NCBI GenBank assembly: GCA_963785755.1
Contig: CAWAXG010000033.1
Span: 1 to 64,000, forward strand
Direction: 5' to 3'
From: JACCXG01 sp963785755
GTDB taxonomy: Bacteria > Acidobacteriota > Vicinamibacteria > Vicinamibacterales > 2-12-FULL-66-21
Length of the DNA stretch: 64,000 bases
Below are positions 1-7,168 of the stretch, piece by piece; the first letter of the stretch is position 1; each line of letters begins with the position of its first letter. A program made the translations under genes and the position numbers. Below the pieces are notes generated by a model that worked only from the letters and a program-made list of their open reading frames with translations, had not been told where the DNA came from and searched no databases.

Positions 1-987
1 ATCTCCAGTTTGCTGCTCGCCGGCGCGACGGTAGTGGCTCACGGAGTGGTAGCGCCAGCGGTTGAGCAGCCGGCAGCTCCGAGCAAGCTGTACCTGACCG
101 CAGCGGCGTCGAGCCTGGTCGAGCAGGGACTCGCGGCGGCGGCGCCGGCAGGATCGGACGCGGCGTCCTATCAGGAAATCCCCAGCCCCGGTGTCCGCTA
201 CCTGCCGAACGTGGCCAGAGCCACCAACGTTCCCTGGATCGACTCGAATGGCTGGCGATTCGCGCGCGGGATGCGCAAGGTCAGCTACACGAAAGTGCCG
301 GCTGGATCCGCGCCGCTTGCCGCAGCCGAAGCGTTCGTCTTCAACGTCGACGCCATCATCAATCCCGATCCGGCGGATCTCGAGGATCTGGGAAAGATGC
401 TGCGTTTCCTGAAGGCAAACGAGCAGGCGCCGCTTCCGGACATGGTGAACATCGCCGTGGTAGACAGTCCTTCGCCCCTCTTCAACGAGGTGCTGAACCT
501 GCTGACGCGGCGCAACCTGCTATATAAGGTGGTGCCGGCGCCGGATCGAACGGTCGACTTGAACGTTCAGCTCGGGACGCCGGACTTTCCGGCGGAAGCG
601 GCCGCCAACCCCTATGAATTCGCCGCCCGCGTCCGCGCGAAACTCGGCGATGACAAACGGCTCGTCCGCCTGTATGGCACCGACAGGGTCATTGCCCGGC
701 TCACCGGCGACAAGAGCCGCGCGCGGCTCTTTCTGCTGTCGTTCGGCAGCCGGCGCCAGCAGAACGCCGGCGCGCAAGCCGGGGCCCCCAGCGGGCGTCT
801 TGTGCCCGCTGGGGTGGAAGCCATCCGGGTACGAGTGCAGGGGCGTTATCAACCCGCGAGGATTGCCGCATACGGCGGCAATCCCGAAGCGAAGCTCAGT
901 GACGTGCGTCATCCCGGGACGACGACGGAGTTCTGGGTCCCCGACTTCGATACCTGCGCGATCATCGATCTCGAGGGGATGAAATAA
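1..987 (+). CDS. Secreted protein of unknown function, 5' end outside window
   Basis: The frame is open from base 1, so the true start probably lies upstream; the first possible start inside is TTG at 10. The visible part is about 325 residues and begins with a small-residue hydrophobic stretch that looks like the end of a signal peptide. There is an alpha/beta-looking middle (around residues 100-170) and a C-terminal beta-type segment containing AAYGG and TEFWVPDF. I do not recognise the family. The next gene starts 3 nt after the stop and encodes a CBM9-like protein, then an amidohydrolase follows, so all three are likely one operon. A role in extracytoplasmic carbohydrate handling is inference from the neighbour only. 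Confidence 0.7.
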   Translation: MSSLLLAGATVVAHGVVAPAVEQPAAPSKLYLTAAASSLVEQGLAAAAPAGSDAASYQEIPSPGVRYLPNVARATNVPWIDSNGWRFARGMRKVSYTKVPAGSAPLAAAEAFVFNVDAIINPDPADLEDLGKMLRFLKANEQAPLPDMVNIAVVDSPSPLFNEVLNLLTRRNLLYKVVPAPDRTVDLNVQLGTPDFPAEAAANPYEFAARVRAKLGDDKRLVRLYGTDRVIARLTGDKSRARLFLLSFGSRRQQNAGAQAGAPSGRLVPAGVEAIRVRVQGRYQPARIAAYGGNPEAKLSDVRHPGTTTEFWVPDFDTCAIIDLEGMK

Positions 988-990
988 GCC

Positions 991-1683
991 GTGCTCACGC
1001 TCGTGACGGTCCTCGTTTGCCTGGTCCTCTCCGCGGCGGCGCAGAGCGATCCGGCAGCCGTGCTCGAGAGCGCTTTTTCCGCTCGCGACATCCCGCTCGA
1101 TCCAAACCCGGCGCGGGAAGAGTGGGCGGATGCGCCGCGGGTATTCGCACGGGTCGACCGGGCCGGCCAGCCGGTCCCGGGGCCGGCGACGGAAATCCGC
1201 TCCCGCTGGACGCGAGAGCATCTGTATCTTCTCTATATCTGTCCGTACACCGGGTTGAACCTCAAGCCGGATCCGCAGCCAACAGTCGAGACGTCACGAC
1301 TGTGGAACTGGGACGTCGCCGAAGCGTTCATCGGATCGGATTTCGAGCACATCGGCCGCTACAAGGAGCTCCAGGTCTCGCCGCAGAGCGAATGGGTGGA
1401 TCTGGAGATCGATCGGGAGAACCCGAAAGAGCAGCAAGGCGCGCGCTGGAACTCCGGTTATCAGGTCAAGAGCCGCATCGACGAGCAGGCACACGTCTGG
1501 TACGGGATGATGCGCATACCGTTCGCGGCGATCGATACTCGCCCACCCGAAAAGGGCCGAGAGTTGCGCATTGGTCTTTTTCGAATCAGCGGCGCAAACC
1601 CGAGACAACACCACACCTGGCGGGCGACCGACGGCATCACGTTTCACGTGCCAAAGGCCTTCGGTACGCTTCGGCTGCGCTGA
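991..1683 (+). CDS. Secreted CBM9-like domain protein
   Basis: 230 residues from a GTG start 3 nt after the previous stop. A short signal peptide (hydrophobic residues 1-17, ending SAAAQ) is followed by one domain with the features of the carbohydrate-binding family 9-like fold: an early tryptophan (EEWADAPR), the strand HLYLLYICP, the acidic WNWDVAEAFIG segment, the YKELQVSPQSEW strand and a late MRIPFAAID. Such domains bind sugars or related ligands in the periplasm or outside. No catalytic domain is attached. A second member is at 36709-37574. It is probably co-transcribed with the flanking genes; the amidohydrolase begins 11 nt downstream. Confidence 0.8.
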   Translation: MLTLVTVLVCLVLSAAAQSDPAAVLESAFSARDIPLDPNPAREEWADAPRVFARVDRAGQPVPGPATEIRSRWTREHLYLLYICPYTGLNLKPDPQPTVETSRLWNWDVAEAFIGSDFEHIGRYKELQVSPQSEWVDLEIDRENPKEQQGARWNSGYQVKSRIDEQAHVWYGMMRIPFAAIDTRPPEKGRELRIGLFRISGANPRQHHTWRATDGITFHVPKAFGTLRLR

Positions 1684-1694
1684 GGACACCTGAG

Positions 1695-3137
1695 ATGCAT
1701 CAGATCAGAGCCGCCCTGCTTCTTCTGGCCGTCGTCGTCGCCAGCTTTACCGGCGCGCCGTCCGCGCAATCACCGCCAGCGTCTACCGCCAAGGCATCGG
1801 CGCAGGATTACGACCTGCTGCTGAAGGGGGGGCATGTCATCGACAGCCGGAACAACCTGAGCGCCGTTCGTGATGTGGCGATCAAGGACGGCAAGGTTGC
1901 CGCCGTGGCGGCCGACATCCCGGCAGCGCAAGCGTTCAAGACGGTCGTCGTCCAGGGTCTCTACGTCACTCCCGGACTCATAGACCTCCACGCCCACACC
2001 TACCGGCCCACCTATGGCCGTGGCTTCACTGCCGAAAACCAGGCCGTCTATCCCGACGGCTTCAGCTTTCGCAACGGCGTCACGACCATCGTCGACCCGG
2101 GTGGCTCCGGCTGGCGCAACTTCGAGGACATGAAAGACAAGATCATCGACCGTTCCCGGACCCGGGTCTTCGCGATGATCAACATCATTGGGCTCGGCCA
2201 GGCCGGCGGCAAGTACGAGCAGGACCTCAACGACATGGAGGTGAAGCCGACCGCTGAAATGGCCCTCAAATACAAAGGCATCATCGTCGGGGTGAAGAGC
2301 GCGCATTACGCGGGTCCGGAGTGGGATCCGTTTACTCGCGCGGTCGAGGTGGGCAGGATCGCAAACATTCCGGTGATGGTGGATTTCGGCAGCAGCCGCC
2401 CGGAACGCCCGCTCTACGACCTGCTCAACAAAGTCTTTCGACCCGGCGACATTTTCACGCACGTCTATGGCGGCAATCGCGGCGAACAGGATCCAAAGAC
2501 GCTCGGGCCCAGTCAGGCGCTGATCGACGGCCGGAAGCGCGGCGTGCTCTTCGATGTCGGGCATGGCGGCGGGAGCTTCCGGTGGCGAGTGGCCGTGCCG
2601 TTGATGAAGGCGGGTTTCCTGCCGGACACGATGTCGACCGACCTGCACACGCGCAGCATGAATGCCGGCCTCAAGGACATGCTCAATCTGATGAGCAAGT
2701 TCCTGGCGATGGGAATGCCGCTCGACAAAGTGATTGCCGCCAATACCTGGAATGCCGCACGAGCCATCAAGCAGGAGCAGCTGGGACACCTCTCGGTGGG
2801 CGCCGCTGCCGACGTCGCGGTGCTGAGCGTGGAAAAGGGCAGCTTTGGCTTCACCGATCAGCACGGCGCGCGTTTGAGAGGCACCGAGCGGCTGCGATGC
2901 GAGCTGACCCTGCGCGACGGCAAGGTCGTGTACGATCTCAACGACTTGACCGGAGAGGACTGGGACAAGCTGCCCGCCGACTATCGAGGCCTCGGCGATC
3001 CGCGTTGGGACGGCATCACCGAGGGTGGCGGCGGCCGCGGCGGACGCGGCGAAGGGCCTGCCTCGCCAGAGCGCCCGCAGGGCGCGGAGGCGGGTCGCGG
3101 GCGTGGCGAGGGAACCGGGCGCGGCGGGGCGCACTAG
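1695..3137 (+). CDS. Secreted amidohydrolase/dihydroorotase-like metal-dependent hydrolase
   Basis: 480 residues from ATG 1695; the frame stays open further upstream but this start gives a clean signal peptide (hydrophobic residues 5-24, APSAQS). The mature part has the amidohydrolase plan: an N-terminal beta-sandwich strand (DLLLKGGHVIDS), the first metal motif DLHAH at about 97-101, a candidate carboxylated lysine in the VGVKSAHY strand, then THVYGG and DVGHGGG histidines and the TDLH segment, closing with the G-ADVAVL sandwich strand. The substrate cannot be told. The last 35 or so residues are Gly/Arg-rich low complexity. Third gene of the operon that starts at the window edge. Confidence 0.85.
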   Translation: MHQIRAALLLLAVVVASFTGAPSAQSPPASTAKASAQDYDLLLKGGHVIDSRNNLSAVRDVAIKDGKVAAVAADIPAAQAFKTVVVQGLYVTPGLIDLHAHTYRPTYGRGFTAENQAVYPDGFSFRNGVTTIVDPGGSGWRNFEDMKDKIIDRSRTRVFAMINIIGLGQAGGKYEQDLNDMEVKPTAEMALKYKGIIVGVKSAHYAGPEWDPFTRAVEVGRIANIPVMVDFGSSRPERPLYDLLNKVFRPGDIFTHVYGGNRGEQDPKTLGPSQALIDGRKRGVLFDVGHGGGSFRWRVAVPLMKAGFLPDTMSTDLHTRSMNAGLKDMLNLMSKFLAMGMPLDKVIAANTWNAARAIKQEQLGHLSVGAAADVAVLSVEKGSFGFTDQHGARLRGTERLRCELTLRDGKVVYDLNDLTGEDWDKLPADYRGLGDPRWDGITEGGGGRGGRGEGPASPERPQGAEAGRGRGEGTGRGGAH

Positions 3138-3237
3138 CGAAGGACGTCGGTAGCGTCAGAGGACACCAATCGAGAACACGATCAAAGGATCTCTCGCTGG
3201 AGTTCCGGCGCCTCAGGTCCGTCGAAACGCGGATCAT

Positions 3238-3338
3238 TCAGCGCAGACGCTCGATCAGCCAGATACCCGCCTGCGAGCATAATCAGAGCGGAACCCACCG
3301 GCAGCAGTCTTGCCGCCCACGACGGCCGCGATCTGATC
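3238..3338 (-). pseudogene. Fragment of a hupE/ureJ-like 3' end (duplicate of 5917-6018)
   Basis: About 100 bases match the 3' end of the intact HupE-like gene at 5917-6954, in the same orientation, with only a few substitutions and one extra G near 3262 that shifts the frame. In translation it keeps IRSRPSWAARLLPV and SALIMLAGGY, and a stop (TGA for TAA) falls at the matching position. Nothing of the rest of the gene is present. The two copies are direct repeats on either side of the GntR/ABC segment. Confidence 0.8.
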
Positions 3339-3391
3339 ACAGCTGCACAAAGCTCGAGAATCCAGGCATCGCCTCGATGCACCGGCGGCAC

Positions 3392-3420
3392 TTGACGCCA
3401 TAGTGTTACTGTACTATACT
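3392..3420 (+). promoter_or_regulatory. Sigma70-type promoter of the GntR gene
   Basis: TTGACG at 3392-3397 and TATACT at 3415-3420 are separated by 17 nt, close to the consensus. The expected transcript start (about 3427) is only some 6 nt before the ATG at 3433, so the message should be leaderless or nearly so; no Shine-Dalgarno sequence is present. Confidence 0.75.
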
Positions 3421-3433
3421 ACTATTACAGTAA
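3406..3433 (+). promoter_or_regulatory. Inverted-repeat operator over the -10 box and start codon
   Basis: TTACTGTA (3406-3413) and TACAGTAA (3426-3433) form a perfect 8-bp inverted repeat with a 12-nt spacer. It covers the -10 box and the expected transcript start and ends on the A of the ATG. This placement fits autorepression by the GntR protein encoded directly downstream; YtrA-type regulators often repress their own ABC operon. Confidence 0.7.
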
Positions 3434-3873
3434 TGCTGTTCAGACCGAATCCTGCATCGGGCGTTCCGGTGTATCTCCAGCTGATCGAGCAGGTGAAACA
3501 CGCGATCGACATGGGCGCGTTGAGCCCGGGCGACCAGCTCCCGGCGATCCGGCGGGTTGCCGAGGAGCTGGTGATCAACCCCAACACCGTGGCCAAGGCC
3601 TATCGCGAGCTGGAGCACGAGGGCGTCATCGAGCTTCGGCAGGGCTCGGGGGCGTTCGTGAGCGAAAACGGCCGCGCCGGCAGGGTCGCGAGAGTGAAGA
3701 CCGCGCAGCCGGTGCTACAGGCGGCATTGGAGCGCCTGATCGGCGGCCGGGCTCACGCCCGAAGAAATCAGGCGGATGTTCGAGGCGGAGCTGCCAGCGG
3801 CTGGCCGACCGGCCGCGCACGAGGAAATCATGAGTGTCACTTCCGGATCTCGTCATCGAGACGCACGGGCTGA
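3433..3873 (+). CDS. GntR-family regulator, YtrA type (C-terminus frameshifted)
   Basis: ATG 3433 was chosen because of the promoter position; an in-frame GTG at 3403 lies upstream of the expected transcript start. Residues 1-75 are a typical GntR winged helix-turn-helix (VPVYLQLIEQVK, LPAIRRVAEEL, NPNTVAKAYRELE, GSGAFVS). Such short regulators have a small helical tail instead of a ligand domain and usually end near 120-130 residues. Around 3747 the reading frame shifts: the +1 frame continues naturally as GLTPEEIRRMFEAEL and runs to the start of the ABC gene, while the annotated frame becomes Arg-rich and meaningless. The DNA-binding part is intact. It likely represses the ABC transporter that follows. 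Confidence 0.85.
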   Translation: MLFRPNPASGVPVYLQLIEQVKHAIDMGALSPGDQLPAIRRVAEELVINPNTVAKAYRELEHEGVIELRQGSGAFVSENGRAGRVARVKTAQPVLQAALERLIGGRAHARRNQADVRGGAASGWPTGRARGNHECHFRISSSRRTG

Positions 3874-4762
3874 CCAAGCGCTACAAGTCGACGGAAGCGC
3901 TCGCCGGCCTCGATCTTCACGTGCCGCGCGGCTCGGTTTACGGCTTCCTCGGGCGCAACGGCGCAGGCAAGACCACCGACCATCAAGACGCTGATGGGGA
4001 TGGTGCGACCGTCGGGTGGCGAGGGCCGGATCTTGCGCCATCCGATTGGCGACGAACGGCGCCGGGGTGGAGATCCGCCGGCGCACGGCTCATGTCGGCG
4101 AAGACCGCAGCGCTCTGGCCCGGCATGACGGTCGATCAAATCCTGCAAGATCTCTCGGCCGTTCTTCCCGCACTGGCGGGACGAGACGTCGAGCGAGCGG
4201 TACCTCGATGCGTTCGAGATTCCCAATCGGCGGCAGACGTGGCCGGCTTCTCGAAGGGCACGCGCACGGCGTTCGCGATGGTGCTGGCACTCGCCCGCGG
4301 TGCCGAGCTTCTGCTGCTCGACGAGCCCACGGAAGGCCTCGATCCGGTGATCAACGAGCGCGTGCTGCAGGCGCTGATGCACGCCGCCGGCGAGACGCCG
4401 ACGCCGACGATCTTCTTTTCCTCCCATCGCCTGCACGAGGTCGAGCAGATTGCCGATCGCGTCGGCATCATCGAGGGCGGCAGGCTGATCTTCGAGGAAT
4501 CGCTCGACGAGATGAAGGCGAGCTACCGCCGCGTCATGGCCACGTTCGACGGAACGCCGCCGGCAAGCCTGGCGCGCGCCAACGGCGTCCGACAATCGCG
4601 CAGCGAGGGCCGGATGCTGTCGCTGCTCGTGAGCGGGCACGTCGAGGAGGTCGTGGCACGGGCCCGCGACGAGCACGCGAGAGAAGTCGAAGTCATACCG
4701 GTCACGCTGAAGGACATCTTTCTCGACGCAGCAACCGCCGCATCGACTGGAGGCGAACCATG
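3834..4762 (+). pseudogene. ABC transporter ATPase, broken by several frameshifts
   Basis: The start is GTG 3834 (SLPDLVIETHGLTKRY) or a frameshifted ATG 3829. Walker A (GRNGAGKTT), Walker B (LLLLDEPTEGLDP), the H-loop (FFSSHRLHEVEQ) and a C-terminal part typical of drug/antibiotic-type ATPases are all in one frame. The stretch between Walker A and the signature region, about 3975-4245, jumps between all three frames (TLMGMV, EIRRRTAHVGED, MTVDQIL, YLDAFEIPNRR), which needs at least four indels. The signature motif reads FSKG rather than LSGGQ. The end also shifts frame where the permease begins. As it stands it cannot give a working protein. Confidence 0.8.
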
Positions 4763-5512
4763 CTTCGCTATAAATCGTGGCTCGACTCGCGGTTCTGGTT
4801 TTTTCTGGGGCTCATTGGCTGCTGTCGGCGCAGGTCATCGCTCTTTACATGTCGTATCCCGATGGATCCCGGCAACGACGTATCCGAACGGCGCCCTCGG
4901 CGTCACGGCGGCGGAAATGACGCGGCTTCGCACAGGACGAGTTCCGCGGCTATATCTGGCTGCGGTGGTTCAGCACGACGATGCTGCTGATCTGGCCGGT
5001 GTTCGCGCATTCGGCTGGCGGGGACAGGGCTCGAGGAGTCGGCCGGCCGCGAGTACTTGCTGTCGCTGCCAGACGACCAGACGGCGGATCGCGCTCTCGC
5101 GCCTGACCGTCAGCGCCGCGACAGATCGCGGCGATCACGATCGTTCCGTCGTTGCTGGTCTGCGCGATGGCGCCGCTCCAGGGATCAGCGGTATCCGGTC
5201 AGCGATGCGCTGATGCACTCGGCCATCCTGATGGTCGGCAGCCTCGGCCTGTTCGGCCTGACGATGTTCCTGCGGGTGATGACGAGGGACGTCGCCGCCT
5301 ACGTGGCAATGGGCAGGCTGATCTTCCTGGTTGGCCTGTTCACGTTTCTCGTGAAGGGATTCACGCCGTACAGCATCTTCAGAGTGATGAATGGCGCCGA
5401 CTACTTCTTCAACCACCACGTGCCGTGGACGGGGCTGGCGGCTGAGCGCGACCGCCGGTTGCACTGCTCATCTGGCTCTCGATGCGCATCGGTCGAGCGA
5501 CGCGACTTTTAG
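4760..5512 (+). pseudogene. ABC-2 type permease, broken by multiple frameshifts
   Basis: ATG 4760 follows a GGAG Shine-Dalgarno. Joining pieces from three frames gives a coherent polytopic protein: MLRYKSWLDSRFWFFLGLIG, ALYMSYPMDP, GYIWLRWFSTTMLLIWPVF, GREYLLSLP, IAAITIVPSLLVCAMAPL, SAILMVGSLGLFGLTMFLR, LIFLVGLFTFLVKGF and a last segment ending ERRDF at 5512. That needs six or more indels in 750 bases, much more than anywhere else in the window. The GREYLLSLP motif is like that of ABC-2 permeases paired with YtrA-type regulators. It is either a decayed gene or a badly assembled segment. Confidence 0.75.
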
Positions 5513-5532
5513 AGAGAGAGTCAACTCGAGAG

Positions 5533-5916
5533 CGTGTCAACCCGCTCGAAGCCGGATCGCCGTGCCTCCGCGCCCAATGCCGCGAGCCTCGTGACCCAGG
5601 AGCATGATCCGCGTACCTCCGCGCCGAATCTCCGCGACTCGTGACGCCAGGCGGCAGATGCCGGCATGTCGTGAACGCGAATCCGTGACTCGTGCAACCA
5701 GGCCAGCCTCGATCCGCCGTGCCTCCGCGCCAATTCGCGATTTCGCGTGCACCCAGGAGCTGATCGCGCGTGCACGACCGCTCGCCGATCCGCAGATTGC
5801 GTGACTCGCCCGAGGAGCATGATCCGCGTCGCATCCGCGCCAATCCGCGACTCGTGACCCAGCGGCTGATCCGCGTGCCTCCGCGCCAATCCGCGTCTCG
5901 TGACAGCGGCTGACCG
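5533..5916. repeat. Degenerate tandem repeat array, TCCGCG-rich
   Basis: Between the broken permease and the hupE stop lie about seven diverged copies of a roughly 45-60 bp unit. The recurring parts are TCGTGACCCAG, GATCCGCGTGCCTCCGCG and CCAATCCGCGACT. Minus-strand reading frames through it give only repetitive Arg/Ala-rich translations and are not genes. Pieces of the same wording recur at 10310-10410 (for example CACGACCGCTCGCC), so it belongs to a dispersed family of intergenic repeats. Confidence 0.75.
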
Positions 5917-6954
5917 TTAGCGCAGACGCTCGATCAGCCAATACCCGCCTGCGAGCATGATCAGTGCGGAACATACCGGCAGCAGTCTTGCCGCCCACGA
6001 CGGCCGCGATCTGATCGTCCAGACAACCGGCATCAACATCAGCGCCACTGCCAGCTGACCGGCTTCGACGCCGCTGTTGAACGACACGAGCGCGATCGCG
6101 GTCTCGGCGGCCGACGACCCGAATCCCAGCTCGCTCAGCGCCTCTGCGAAACCCAGGCCGTGAATCAGCCCGAATCCGAACACGACGGGCAGGCGGAGAC
6201 CCGGACGCCCGGAGACGAGGTTTTCCAGGCCGATCCAGGCAATCGACGCGGCAATGATCGGTTCGACGATCGCCGGCGGTGCATGAACGCCCGCGATCAC
6301 GACCAGGACCAGCGACAGTGAGTGAGCGGCCGTAAAAGTCGTCAGGCCGACCACCAGCTCGCGCGCGCCGCGCGCCGCGAGAACCAGGCCCGCCAGAAAA
6401 ACCAGGTGGTCGTAACCAGTCAGAATGTGACGGACACCCACGGTCAGGAACTGCCAGGCGCGTTGGGCGGCCGGCCGTGGCGCGGCTTCGAGTTCGATCG
6501 CCACGGCGCCGGTGGACGAGTCGAGGAGTTTCTCGGTGACGATGCGATCGCCCGCGCGGACGGTCAACAGCTCACGATGGCCGCGGGCAACCCGATTCGG
6601 CACATCCGATGCGATCGTCAGGCGACGGCCTCTCGTGTGTGACGGCGCCATCGCGAACGACAGCTGCACGCGGGCAGCGCCCTCTTCGATCGAGACGTCG
6701 TCCACGACGACGGGGAGCGGAACGCCGTCAACGGCGAGCCGGACACTGTCGCGTACGAGCTCACTCAAGATCAGGCGTCGGTCGATGTCGTGACTGGACG
6801 TCATCAGCGCCACATCCGGCGCCGCGATCGAGAGCTGTGCGGAGACAACGTCGTCATGGACGCGAACGTCCAGGGCGCTCAGTCCCGGATCGTGCGCGCG
6901 AACGACGCTGCTGCCGAGGAGGAAACAGGCGAGTGTTGTAATGATGAAGCGCAT
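5917..6954 (-). CDS. HupE/UreJ-like membrane protein with exported N-terminal domain
   Basis: 345 residues. A signal peptide (residues 1-20, RAHD) leads a periplasmic beta-rich domain of about 140 residues. A C-terminal membrane domain of 6-7 helices follows, with the HupE/UreJ_2 signature: GVRHILTGYDHLVFL, TTFTAAHSLSLVL, FGFGLIHGLGFAE and NSGVEAGQLAVAL. The histidines in these helices are typical of this family, members of which are implicated in nickel or other metal movement. The last gene of a minus-strand trio (TPR lipoprotein, DUF4331, this gene), 214 nt from DUF4331 with hairpins between. Its 3' end is copied at 3238-3338. Confidence 0.88.
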   Translation of the reverse strand: MRFIITTLACFLLGSSVVRAHDPGLSALDVRVHDDVVSAQLSIAAPDVALMTSSHDIDRRLILSELVRDSVRLAVDGVPLPVVVDDVSIEEGAARVQLSFAMAPSHTRGRRLTIASDVPNRVARGHRELLTVRAGDRIVTEKLLDSSTGAVAIELEAAPRPAAQRAWQFLTVGVRHILTGYDHLVFLAGLVLAARGARELVVGLTTFTAAHSLSLVLVVIAGVHAPPAIVEPIIAASIAWIGLENLVSGRPGLRLPVVFGFGLIHGLGFAEALSELGFGSSAAETAIALVSFNSGVEAGQLAVALMLMPVVWTIRSRPSWAARLLPVCSALIMLAGGYWLIERLR

Positions 6955-6976
6955 AAAGTCGAATCCGATGAAGTGA

Positions 6977-7005
6977 AAGGGACCCGGCCCGTCGCCGGGT
7001 CCCTT
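6977..7005 (-). terminator. Perfect 12-bp hairpin upstream of the hupE-like gene
   Basis: AAGGGACCCGGC (6977-6988) pairs perfectly with 6994-7005 across a 5-nt loop. On the minus strand only a short T run follows, and the hupE-like ATG is 22 nt further on. It may be a partial terminator or attenuator inside the DUF4331-hupE operon, or a 5'-leader stem-loop. Confidence 0.5.
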
Positions 7006-7022
7006 CCTGGTGCTGCATTAGA

Positions 7023-7071
7023 CCGTTATGCGGTGCGTAACGAGAATTCCGTTCTCGCTGCCGCATAACGG
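7023..7071. repeat. Nested inverted repeat
   Basis: CCGTTATGCGG (7023-7033) and CCGCATAACGG (7061-7071) form an 11-bp perfect inverted repeat. Inside it CGAGAA (7041-7046) and TTCTCG (7052-7057) form a second stem. It lies between DUF4331 and the hupE-like gene. Confidence 0.6.
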
Positions 7072-7141
7072 CGGCGCGCACGGCGCGCCCGCGAGGGAGC
7101 GGCGCGGGGCGTGGGGCCCCCGCAAGCGACCGAGCCGGGGT

Positions 7142-7158
7142 CCGGGGCAGAGCCCCGG
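7142..7158 (-). terminator. GC-rich hairpin just after the DUF4331 stop
   Basis: CCGGGGC and GCCCCGG pair across an AGA loop, 10 nt past the DUF4331 stop codon on the minus strand, within a GC-rich run (7075-7160). No U-tract follows, so it is either a processing/stability stem or a palindromic extragenic element. Confidence 0.45.
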
Positions 7159-7168
7159 TCTAGTTGGT

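Noticed and set aside
2321..3403. Plus-strand 360-residue frame over the amidohydrolase end and GntR spacer
   Set aside because: Out of frame with the amidohydrolase, Arg-rich and without start signal.
5537..5998. Minus-strand open frame of 153 residues next to the hupE gene
   Set aside because: It is the translation of the degenerate repeat array (Arg/Ala/Gly repeats) and overlaps the hupE-like gene in another frame; no start signal.
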